From Ampullaceana balthica (Eukaryota > Mollusca > Gastropoda > Lymnaeidae), in assembly GCA_944989445.1 (NCBI GenBank), contig CALYLW010000067.1, positions 38,905-102,904 of the forward strand: DNA of 64,000 nucleotides, read 5' to 3'. The notes beneath the pieces were generated by a model that saw only the letters and a list, made by a program, of their open reading frames with translations, was not told the origin of the DNA and searched no databases. Below are positions 36,201 through 47,860 of this stretch, one piece after another. A program made the position numbers and the translations under genes. Each line of letters begins with the position of its first letter. Position 1 is the first letter of the stretch.

Positions 36201-39200
36201 AACATGACCTTTTGGAGCAGTAAATGATAGGTCCTCAAACTAACATGACCTTTTGGAGCAGTAAATGATAGGTCCTCAAACTAACATGACCTTTTGGAGC
36301 AGTAAATGATAGGTCCTCAAACTAACATGACCTTTTGGAGCAGTAAATGATAGGTCCTCAAACTAACATGACCTTTTGGAGCAGTAAATGATAGGTCCTC
36401 AAACTAACATGACCTTTTGGAGCAGTAAATGATAGGTCCTCAAACTAACATGACCTTTTGGAGCAGTAAATGATAGGTCCTCAAACTAACATGACCTTTT
36501 GGAGCAGTAAATGATAGGTCCTCAAACTAACATGACCTTTTGGAGCAGTAAATGATAGGTCCTCAAACTAACATGACCTTTTGGAGCAGTAAATGATAGG
36601 TCCTCAAACTAACATGACCTTTTGGAGCAGTAAATGATAGGTCCTCAAACTAACATGACCTTTTGGAGCAGTAAATGATAGGTCCTCAAACTAACATGAC
36701 CTTTTGGAGCAGTAAATGATAGGTCCTCAAACTAACATGACCTTTTGGAGCAGTAAATGATAGGTCCTCAAACTAACATGACCTTTTGGAGCAGTAAATG
36801 ATAGGTCCTCAAACTAACATGACCTTTTGGAGCAGTAAATGATAGGTCCTCAAACTAACATGACCTTTTGGAGCAGTAAATGATAGGTCCTCAAACTAAC
36901 ATGACCTTTTGGAGCAGTAAATGATAGGTCCTCAAACTAACATGACCTTTTGGAGCAGTAAATGATAGGTCCTCAAACTAACATGACCTTTTGGAGCAGT
37001 AAATGATAGGTCCTCAAACTAACATGACCTTTTGGAGCAGTAAATGATAGGTCCTCAAACTAACATGACCTTTTGGAGCAGTAAATGATAGGTCCTCAAA
37101 CTAACATGACCTTTTGGAGCAGTAAATGATAGGTCCTCAAACTAACATGACCTTTTGGAGCAGTAAATGATAGGTCCTCAAACTAACATGACCTTTTGGA
37201 GCAGTAAATGATAGGTCCTCAAACTAACATGACCTTTTGGAGCAGTAAATGATAGGTCCTCAAACTAACATGACCTTTTGGAGCAGTAAATGATAGGTCC
37301 TCAAACTAACATGACCTTTTGGAGCAGTAAATGATAGGTCCTCAAACTAACATGACCTTTTGGAGCAGTAAATGATAGGTCCTCAAACTAACATGACCTT
37401 TTGGAGCAGTAAATGATAGGTCCTCAAACTAACATGACCTTTTGGAGCAGTAAATGATAGGTCCTCAAACTAACATGACCTTTTGGAGCAGTAAATGATA
37501 GGTCCTCAAACTAACATGACCTTTTGGAGCAGTAAATGATAGGTCCTCAAACTAACATGACCTTTTGGAGCAGTAAATGATAGGTCCTCAAACTAACATG
37601 ACCTTTTGGAGCAGTAAATGATAGGTCCTCAAACTAACATGACCTTTTGGAGCAGTAAATGATAGGTCCTCAAACTAACATGACCTTTTGGAGCAGTAAA
37701 TGATAGGTCCTCAAACTAACATGACCTTTTGGAGCAGTAAATGATAGGTCCTCAAACTAACATGACCTTTTGGAGCAGTAAATGATAGGTCCTCAAACTA
37801 ACATGACCTTTTGGAGCAGTAAATGATAGGTCCTCAAACTAACATGACCTTTTGGAGCAGTAAATGATAGGTCCTCAAACTAACATGACCTTTTGGAGCA
37901 GTAAATGATAGGTCCTCAAACTAACATGACCTTTTGGAGCAGTAAATGATAGGTCCTCAAACTAACATGACCTTTTGGAGCAGTAAATGATAGGTCCTCA
38001 AACTAACATGACCTTTTGGAGCAGTAAATGATAGGTCCTCAAACTAACATGACCTTTTGGAGCAGTAAATGATAGGTCCTCAAACTAACATGACCTTTTG
38101 GAGCAGTAAATGATAGGTCCTCAAACTAACATGACCTTTTGGAGCAGTAAATGATAGGTCCTCAAACTAACATGACCTTTTGGAGCAGTAAATGATAGGT
38201 CCTCAAACTAACATGACCTTTTGGAGCAGTAAATGATAGGTCCTCAAACTAACATGACCTTTTGGAGCAGTAAATGATAGGTCCTCAAACTAACATGACC
38301 TTTTGGAGCAGTAAATGATAGGTCCTCAAACTAACATGACCTTTTGGAGCAGTAAATGATAGGTCCTCAAACTAACATGACCTTTTGGAGCAGTAAATGA
38401 TAGGTCCTCAAACTAACATGACCTTTTGGAGCAGTAAATGATAGGTCCTCAAACTAACATGACCTTTTGGAGCAGTAAATGATAGGTCCTCAAACTAACA
38501 TGACCTTTTGGAGCAGTAAATGATAGGTCCTCAAACTAACATGACCTTTTGGAGCAGTAAATGATAGGTCCTCAAACTAACATGACCTTTTGGAGCAGTA
38601 AATGATAGGTCCTCAAACTAACATGACCTTTTGGAGCAGTAAATGATAGGTCCTCAAACTAACATGACCTTTTGGAGCAGTAAATGATAGGTCCTCAAAC
38701 TAACATGACCTTTTGGAGCAGTAAATGATAGGTCCTCAAACTAACATGACCTTTTGGAGCAGTAAATGATAGGTCCTCAAACTAACATGACCTTTTGGAG
38801 CAGTAAATGATAGGTCCTCAAACTAACATGACCTTTTGGAGCAGTAAATGATAGGTCCTCAAACTAACATGACCTTTTGGAGCAGTAAATGATAGGTCCT
38901 CAAACTAACATGACCTTTTGGAGCAGTAAATGATAGGTCCTCAAACTAACATGACCTTTTGGAGCAGTAAATGATAGGTCCTCAAACTAACATGACCTTT
39001 TGGAGCAGTAAATGATAGGTCCTCAAACTAACATGACCTTTTGGAGCAGTAAATGATAGGTCCTCAAACTAACATGACCTTTTGGAGCAGTAAATGATAG
39101 GTCCTCAAACTAACATGACCTTTTGGAGCAGTAAATGATAGGTCCTCAAACTAACATGACCTTTTGGAGCAGTAAATGATAGGTCCTCAAACTAACATGA

Positions 39201-42200
39201 CCTTTTGGAGCAGTAAATGATAGGTCCTCAAACTAACATGACCTTTTGGAGCAGTAAATGATAGGTCCTCAAACTAACATGACCTTTTGGAGCAGTAAAT
39301 GATAGGTCCTCAAACTAACATGACCTTTTGGAGCAGTAAATGATAGGTCCTCAAACTAACATGACCTTTTGGAGCAGTAAATGATAGGTCCTCAAACTAA
39401 CATGACCTTTTGGAGCAGTAAATGATAGGTCCTCAAACTAACATGACCTTTTGGAGCAGTAAATGATAGGTCCTCAAACTAACATGACCTTTTGGAGCAG
39501 TAAATGATAGGTCCTCAAACTAACATGACCTTTTGGAGCAGTAAATGATAGGTCCTCAAACTAACATGACCTTTTGGAGCAGTAAATGATAGGTCCTCAA
39601 ACTAACATGACCTTTTGGAGCAGTAAATGATAGGTCCTCAAACTAACATGACCTTTTGGAGCAGTAAATGATAGGTCCTCAAACTAACATGACCTTTTGG
39701 AGCAGTAAATGATAGGTCCTCAAACTAACATGACCTTTTGGAGCAGTAAATGATAGGTCCTCAAACTAACATGACCTTTTGGAGCAGTAAATGATAGGTC
39801 CTCAAACTAACATGACCTTTTGGAGCAGTAAATGATAGGTCCTCAAACTAACATGACCTTTTGGAGCAGTAAATGATAGGTCCTCAAACTAACATGACCT
39901 TTTGGAGCAGTAAATGATAGGTCCTCAAACTAACATGACCTTTTGGAGCAGTAAATGATAGGTCCTCAAACTAACATGACCTTTTGGAGCAGTAAATGAT
40001 AGGTCCTCAAACTAACATGACCTTTTGGAGCAGTAAATGATAGGTCCTCAAACTAACATGACCTTTTGGAGCAGTAAATGATAGGTCCTCAAACTAACAT
40101 GACCTTTTGGAGCAGTAAATGATAGGTCCTCAAACTAACATGACCTTTTGGAGCAGTAAATGATAGGTCCTCAAACTAACATGACCTTTTGGAGCAGTAA
40201 ATGATAGGTCCTCAAACTAACATGACCTTTTGGAGCAGTAAATGATAGGTCCTCAAACTAACATGACCTTTTGGAGCAGTAAATGATAGGTCCTCAAACT
40301 AACATGACCTTTTGGAGCAGTAAATGATAGGTCCTCAAACTAACATGACCTTTTGGAGCAGTAAATGATAGGTCCTCAAACTAACATGACCTTTTGGAGC
40401 AGTAAATGATAGGTCCTCAAACTAACATGACCTTTTGGAGCAGTAAATGATAGGTCCTCAAACTAACATGACCTTTTGGAGCAGTAAATGATAGGTCCTC
40501 AAACTAACATGACCTTTTGGAGCAGTAAATGATAGGTCCTCAAACTAACATGACCTTTTGGAGCAGTAAATGATAGGTCCTCAAACTAACATGACCTTTT
40601 GGAGCAGTAAATGATAGGTCCTCAAACTAACATGACCTTTTGGAGCAGTAAATGATAGGTCCTCAAACTAACATGACCTTTTGGAGCAGTAAATGATAGG
40701 TCCTCAAACTAACATGACCTTTTGGAGCAGTAAATGATAGGTCCTCAAACTAACATGACCTTTTGGAGCAGTAAATGATAGGTCCTCAAACTAACATGAC
40801 CTTTTGGAGCAGTAAATGATAGGTCCTCAAACTAACATGACCTTTTGGAGCAGTAAATGATAGGTCCTCAAACTAACATGACCTTTTGGAGCAGTAAATG
40901 ATAGGTCCTCAAACTAACATGACCTTTTGGAGCAGTAAATGATAGGTCCTCAAACTAACATGACCTTTTGGAGCAGTAAATGATAGGTCCTCAAACTAAC
41001 ATGACCTTTTGGAGCAGTAAATGATAGGTCCTCAAACTAACATGACCTTTTGGAGCAGTAAATGATAGGTCCTCAAACTAACATGACCTTTTGGAGCAGT
41101 AAATGATAGGTCCTCAAACTAACATGACCTTTTGGAGCAGTAAATGATAGGTCCTCAAACTAACATGACCTTTTGGAGCAGTAAATGATAGGTCCTCAAA
41201 CTAACATGACCTTTTGGAGCAGTAAATGATAGGTCCTCAAACTAACATGACCTTTTGGAGCAGTAAATGATAGGTCCTCAAACTAACATGACCTTTTGGA
41301 GCAGTAAATGATAGGTCCTCAAACTAACATGACCTTTTGGAGCAGTAAATGATAGGTCCTCAAACTAACATGACCTTTTGGAGCAGTAAATGATAGGTCC
41401 TCAAACTAACATGACCTTTTGGAGCAGTAAATGATAGGTCCTCAAACTAACATGACCTTTTGGAGCAGTAAATGATAGGTCCTCAAACTAACATGACCTT
41501 TTGGAGCAGTAAATGATAGGTCCTCAAACTAACATGACCTTTTGGAGCAGTAAATGATAGGTCCTCAAACTAACATGACCTTTTGGAGCAGTAAATGATA
41601 GGTCCTCAAACTAACATGACCTTTTGGAGCAGTAAATGATAGGTCCTCAAACTAACATGACCTTTTGGAGCAGTAAATGATAGGTCCTCAAACTAACATG
41701 ACCTTTTGGAGCAGTAAATGATAGGTCCTCAAACTAACATGACCTTTTGGAGCAGTAAATGATAGGTCCTCAAACTAACATGACCTTTTGGAGCAGTAAA
41801 TGATAGGTCCTCAAACTAACATGACCTTTTGGAGCAGTAAATGATAGGTCCTCAAACTAACATGACCTTTTGGAGCAGTAAATGATAGGTCCTCAAACTA
41901 ACATGACCTTTTGGAGCAGTAAATGATAGGTCCTCAAACTAACATGACCTTTTGGAGCAGTAAATGATAGGTCCTCAAACTAACATGACCTTTTGGAGCA
42001 GTAAATGATAGGTCCTCAAACTAACATGACCTTTTGGAGCAGTAAATGATAGGTCCTCAAACTAACATGACCTTTTGGAGCAGTAAATGATAGGTCCTCA
42101 AACTAACATGACCTTTTGGAGCAGTAAATGATAGGTCCTCAAACTAACATGACCTTTTGGAGCAGTAAATGATAGGTCCTCAAACTAACATGACCTTTTG

Positions 42201-43465
42201 GAGCAGTAAATGATAGGTCCTCAAACTAACATGACCTTTTGGAGCAGTAAATGATAGGTCCTCAAACTAACATGACCTTTTGGAGCAGTAAATGATAGGT
42301 CCTCAAACTAACATGACCTTTTGGAGCAGTAAATGATAGGTCCTCAAACTAACATGACCTTTTGGAGCAGTAAATGATAGGTCCTCAAACTAACATGACC
42401 TTTTGGAGCAGTAAATGATAGGTCCTCAAACTAACATGACCTTTTGGAGCAGTAAATGATAGGTCCTCAAACTAACATGACCTTTTGGAGCAGTAAATGA
42501 TAGGTCCTCAAACTAACATGACCTTTTGGAGCAGTAAATGATAGGTCCTCAAACTAACATGACCTTTTGGAGCAGTAAATGATAGGTCCTCAAACTAACA
42601 TGACCTTTTGGAGCAGTAAATGATAGGTCCTCAAACTAACATGACCTTTTGGAGCAGTAAATGATAGGTCCTCAAACTAACATGACCTTTTGGAGCAGTA
42701 AATGATAGGTCCTCAAACTAACATGACCTTTTGGAGCAGTAAATGATAGGTCCTCAAACTAACATGACCTTTTGGAGCAGTAAATGATAGGTCCTCAAAC
42801 TAACATGACCTTTTGGAGCAGTAAATGATAGGTCCTCAAACTAACATGACCTTTTGGAGCAGTAAATGATAGGTCCTCAAACTAACATGACCTTTTGGAG
42901 CAGTAAATGATAGGTCCTCAAACTAACATGACCTTTTGGAGCAGTAAATGATAGGTCCTCAAACTAACATGACCTTTTGGAGCAGTAAATGATAGGTCCT
43001 CAAACTAACATGACCTTTTGGAGCAGTAAATGATAGGTCCTCAAACTAACATGACCTTTTGGAGCAGTAAATGATAGGTCCTCAAACTAACATGACCTTT
43101 TGGAGCAGTAAATGATAGGTCCTCAAACTAACATGACCTTTTGGAGCAGTAAATGATAGGTCCTCAAACTAACATGACCTTTTGGAGCAGTAAATGATAG
43201 GTCCTCAAACTAACATGACCTTTTGGAGCAGTAAATGATAGGTCCTCAAACTAACATGACCTTTTGGAGCAGTAAATGATAGGTCCTCAAACTAACATGA
43301 CCTTTTGGAGCAGTAAATGATAGGTCCTCAAACTAACATGACCTTTTGGAGCAGTAAATGATAGGTCCTCAAACTAACATGACCTTTTGGAGCAGTAAAT
43401 GATAGGTCCTCAAACTAACATGACCTTTTGGAGCAGTAAATGATAGGTCCTCAAACTAACATGAC
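30277..43465. repeat. 13.2-kb satellite: about 322 copies of a 41-bp unit
   Basis: The unit starts aaatgataggtcctcaaact, continues aacatgaccttttggagcag and ends t (41 bp). 13189 bp / 41 gives 321.7 copies. The phase is kept exactly: the text at 30301 recurs at 32761, 35221, 37681, 40141 and 42601 (60 x 41 = 2460 bp apart), so there is no net indel across these points. I saw no substitutions on reading the array. The array starts cleanly after gtgcagg and stops mid-unit at atgac. No long frame is open because 41 is not divisible by 3 and the unit contains stops. Each unit holds AGGTC...GACCT as a 5-bp inverted pair. Confidence 0.99.
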
Positions 43466-43764
43466 GTTATCATCTGATCAGAATCGGTGACGTAAAATCA
43501 AAATTCTGATTATTCCAAATATAAATTTTTTATATTAATACCTCCTGAATCTTTTCATCGCCATTACTTTTATGTTCAGTTTTATTTTCACGTGTTTCCC
43601 GTCAACAACAAAAATCATCTCATCTGGAAATTTTGCCGTGTGATTAATTTTTTTATCTAATGAAAATAAGATTTACAATAATTTCTTTTTAAGGAAACAA
43701 TTATTTTTTTGTATAAAAATAAATGTAGCTAAAAGGGGTATGATGCTAGACATCAGCGGTGACA
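43466..43764. other. Short unassigned AT-rich interval
   Basis: Nothing is recognised between the 41-bp satellite and the next array. Confidence 0.5.
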
Positions 43765-44250
43765 GCTTCCATCCTATAACACCCTTAATCTATGACACCC
43801 GACACCCTATGACACCCCACACCCTCCACAGCATAGCTCTATAGAAACCAAACCTTTGACACCCCACATCATAGCGTTATACAAACCCACTATATGACGC
43901 CCCACACCATAGCTCTATACACACCCACTCTATGACGCCCCACACCATAGGGTTATACAAACCCACTCTATGACACCCCACACCATAGCTCTATACAAAC
44001 CCACTCTATGACGCCCCACACCATAGCTCTATACAAACCCACTCTATGACGCCCCACACCATAGCTCTATACAAACCCACTCTATGACGCCCCACACCAT
44101 AGCTCTATACAAACCCACTCTATGACGCCCCACACCATAGCTCTATACAAACCCACTCTATGACGCCCCACACCATAGCTCTATACAAACCCACTCTATG
44201 ACGCCCCACACCATAGCTCTATACAAACCCACCCTTTGACACCTAATCTA
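43765..44250. repeat. 38-bp minisatellite, about 12 copies
   Basis: Core units are ctatgacgccccacaccata followed by gctctatacaaacccact. The left end is more diverged (gacaccc forms) and the middle seven copies are almost identical. Confidence 0.96.
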
Positions 44251-44544
44251 TGAGACCCCAACCCCTGGTATATCCCTGGATTATGTAATTCGGGAAAATG
44301 TTATTCCTTACCCGAGGTATCTTGAGATCTCTGTGATAGGAAAGTGTTCTGTGATGTCTTTCATTGGGGCACGTGACATATCAACTCGACCTTGAAACTG
44401 ACGTATAACAAGATAGCGCTGCGTAGTCGTAACAATATTACTTTATCTTTAACAAATAGACCGAATCCACACTCATACACAAAAACACTTTCAAATCAAA
44501 AAGTGATGTAGCTGACCATATGACTTTTTATTATCTCATCATTG
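44251..44544. other. Short unassigned interval
   Basis: No gene or repeat is recognised between two 38-bp arrays, which are unrelated in sequence. Confidence 0.45.
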
Positions 44545-44840
44545 TAACTTACAATATCATACTACTTATCTCAGTATTGTAGCTGTCAATAAGACACTAC
44601 TTTTCCTCTCAATATTGTAACTAACAATAAGACAACACTTTTCCTCTCAATATTTTAACAGACAATAAGACAACACTTTTCCTCTCAATATTTTAACAGA
44701 CAATAAGACAACACTTTTCCTCTCAATATTTTAACAGACAATAAGACAACACTTTTCCTCTCAATATTTTAACAGACAATAAGACAACACTTTTCCTCTC
44801 AATATTTTAACAGACAATAAGACAACACTTTTCCTCTCAG
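44545..44840. repeat. 38-bp minisatellite, about 7 copies
   Basis: Units are tattttaacagacaataaga followed by caacacttttcctctcaa. Starts at 44651 and 44689 give a period of 38. The first copies (from about 44545) are diverged and the last five nearly identical, indicating expansion toward the right end. Confidence 0.95.
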
Positions 44841-45349
44841 GATATCAAGTTTAAGTTCAGCCTGCTTTTATTTTACCAACACTTTACTTTCTTTTTTCCC
44901 TTTCTTCTCCCTGATATTAGAAACCTCTGCCCTTACATTACAAGGAAGCAGGGACCGTGAAATGGACTCCAATATTTCATGAGTCAGCTAGTCTCTCACC
45001 GACTTTATGACGCAAGCCATTTGGAGCTATTGGTGGACACTGGCAATATATGGGGGGAAACCAGGGCCGATGAAATAAGGGGCAGTGACCAGTGACTTGT
45101 GTATAATGAGATATTTTTATGTTCTGTGATAGTCGTTTACAAAGTGTTGCAATGTTGGAGGATGAATTTTAATATATATATTTATTTTGTTGGGGGGGGG
45201 GTGGAGTCATTGCTGTAGTTTTATAAAGCTTCAATTTCACATACCGGTAATTTGTATCTTTCTCTTTAAAATCTTTTTTCGTTAACGATATTGCTGCTTC
45301 TTTTTGGTAACATTGCTTTCGGAAGCGTTCTTTGTCAGAAATCATAGTT
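44841..45349. other. Unassigned interval
   Basis: Nothing is recognised except a poly-G run at about 45193-45202. Confidence 0.5.
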
Positions 45350-46912
45350 CATTTCGGTAGCCTTCTGTATGTGCCCTTGTGTCGGTAGTCTTCTGTATGT
45401 GCCCTTGTGTCGGTAGCTTTCTGTATGTTCCCTTTTGTCTGTGGACTTCTGTATGTTCCCTTGTGTCTGTAGACTTCTGTATGTTACTTTGTGTCTGTAC
45501 ACTTCTGTATGTTCCCTTGTGTCTGTAAACTTCTGTATGTTCCCTTGTGTCTGTAGACTTCTGTATTTTACTTTGTGTCTGTACACTTCTGTATGTGCCC
45601 TTGTGTCTGTAGACTTCTGTATATTCCTTTGTGTCTGTAGACTTCTGTTTGTTCCCTTGTGTCTGTAGACTTCTGTATGTCCCTTTGAGTCTGTAGACTT
45701 CCGTATGTTCCCTTGTGTTTGCAGACTTCTGTATATTCCCTTGTGCCTGTAGACTTCTGTATGTTCCTTTGTGTTTGTAGACTTCTGTATGTTCCCTTGT
45801 GTCTGTAGACTTCTGTATGTTCCTTTGTGTCTGTAGACTTGTGTATGTTGCCTTGTGTTTGTAGACTTCTGTATGTGCCCTTGTGTCTGTAGACTTCTGT
45901 ATGTTCCTTTGTGTCTGTAGACTTATGTATTTTACTTTGTGTCTGTACACTTCTGTATGTGCCCTTGTGTCTGTAGACTTCTGTATGTTCCTTTGTGTCG
46001 TAGACTTCTGTTTGTTCCCTTGTGTCTGTAGACTTCCGTATGTTCCCTTGAGTCTGTAGACTTCCGTATGTTCCCTTGTGTTTGCAGACTTCCGTATATT
46101 CCCTTGTGCCTGTAGACTTCTGTATGTTCCTTTGTGTTTGTAGACTTCTGTATGTTCCTTGTGTCTGTAGACTTCTGTATGTTCCTTTGTGTCTGTAGAC
46201 TTGTGTATGTTGCCTTGTGTTTGTAGACTTCTGTATGTTCCCTTGTGTCTGTAGACTTCTGTATGTTCCTTTGTGTCTGTAGACTTGTGTATGTTTCCTT
46301 GTGTTTGTAGTCTTCTGTATGTGCCCTTGTGTCTGTAGACTTCTGTATGTGCCCTTGTGTCGGTAGTCTTCTGTATGTGCCCTTGTGTCGGTAGCTTTCT
46401 GTATGTTCCCTTCTGTCTGTACACTTCTCTATGTTCCCTTGTGTCTGTAGACTTCTGTATGCGACCTTGTGTCTGTAGACTAGAGTATGTGCCCTTGTGT
46501 CTGTAGACTAGTGTGTGTGCCCTTGTGTCTGTAGACTAGTGTATGTGCCCTTGTGTCTGTAGACTAGTGTATGTGCCCTTGTGTCTGTAGACTAGTGTAT
46601 GTGCCCTTGTGTTTGTAGACTAGTGTATGTGCCCTTGTGTCTGTAGACTTCTGTATGTGCCCTTGTGTCTGTAGACTAGTGTATGTGCCCTTGTGTTTGT
46701 AGACTTCTGTATGTGCCCTTGTGTCTGTAGACTTCTGTATGTGCCCTTGTGTCGGTAGCTTTCTGTATGTTCCCTTCTGTCTGTGGACTTCTGTATGTGC
46801 CTTTGTGTCTGTAGACTTCTGTATGTGCCCTTGTGTCTGTAGACTAGTGTATGTGCCCTTGTGTCTGTAGACTAATGTATGTGCCCTTGTGGCTGTAGAC
46901 TTCTGTTTGAAG
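45350..46912. repeat. 28-bp minisatellite, about 56 copies, with longer-range block duplication
   Basis: Units are ttgtgtctgtagacttctgt plus atgttccc or atgtgccc; copies after about 46470 carry tagtgt for ttctgt. Blocks recur at larger scale: the marked variant with tttgcagactt appears at 45718 and again about 363 bp later, in matching surroundings, so a segment of about 13 units was duplicated. Three units make 28 codons, which leaves a 360-codon minus-strand frame (45342-46424, YRHKGTYRSLQTQG-type repeats). I treat it as non-coding because the second half of the array is not kept open and there is no unique flanking coding sequence. Confidence 0.97.
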
Positions 46913-47727
46913 TCGTCTGATAAAAGGCACTACCGAAAAGGCCCTAACTGGATGTCGGTTGAATAGCTTCCCTTGAATAGAGATGGACACCATGTTATTA
47001 AAGGGCCCATTTAAACGCCCCCAAACCCCCTCCCCCTCAACTCCAATACTAGCAGAATGGACACAGTTTAAAAGACAGTTTCCTCCCGCCTAAGGCTATT
47101 CTATGTTAGCTCGACTTGCATTTACCGTTACTTCAAGATTTAACACGAATTGTCACCATCTTCATCACAAAAAAAAATCAAGGTTTTGGAATTATTTTAT
47201 TGCGGCACTAATACAACAAAAGTTATAATAGCATGGGAATGTTAAGAGAGTCTCTGTGTCAAAAAGGACTGATTAAGATAGATTAGCAAATGTTGACAGT
47301 ATCTCTGAAAAGATAGATTAGCAAATGTTGACAGCATCTCTGAATACGCAGAGGTATATCAAGTGCACTGTCAATATGAATTTTGTATTTGAACTCTTAT
47401 CTACTGTTGATTCGCCATACAAACTACACGAACAACTGAATAATTGAACATGCTGGATATTGATTTCATTTTTCTACTACTATAATAGAATTTCTATTAT
47501 AGAGTGAATCCACTTTAAGAAACGCTTTAAGGGCTATCAAAAATTTATAAGAAATTTCTTTTCTTCTGGGGGCTGGTGTGGATATTCAAAAGTGAAATGA
47601 GAAATATTAGTTCAGTATTTTAAAATCCTTTATAATAACTCGTTATGTCTACTTGAGGCCTTGTCGAAAAAAAAACTTTGGATCGATTTTTAACCCACTT
47701 CCTCGTAAACTAGCGAGCTGAAATTTT
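46913..47727. other. Unassigned interval with a small duplication and a perfect palindrome
   Basis: A stretch containing agatagattagcaaatgttg and acagtatctctgaa is tandemly duplicated (47276-47345). 47480-47502 is a perfect palindrome, ctataatagaa-t-ttctattatag. No gene is recognised. Confidence 0.6.
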
Positions 47728-47860
47728 GCAGACAGACTCGTTCCAATGATTAAAAGGATGTATCAAAATTTCATATCGATCGCATAATTAAATTAATGAA
47801 TTTTTAGATTATCTTTATTTATCTCTATGTAACATGTTAATTTTTGTGCTAGAGTGTCGT
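47728..47860 (+). repeat. Dispersed repeat copy B (matches 5075-5205)
   Basis: gtatcaaaatttcatatcga and the following taaattaatgaatttttaga / ttatctttattta resemble the copy near 5100. The preceding phrase agctgaaattttgcagacag suggests the family extends further 5' here. Confidence 0.5.

Noticed and set aside
30277..43465. CRISPR array or other repeat-spacer system
   Set aside because: Units are directly abutting with no variable spacers, and the surrounding DNA is eukaryotic. The same holds for all other arrays.
45342..46424. 360-codon minus-strand ORF with YRHKGTYRSLQTQG-type repeats
   Set aside because: It follows the 28-bp array (three units = 28 codons), ends inside the array and has no unique domain.
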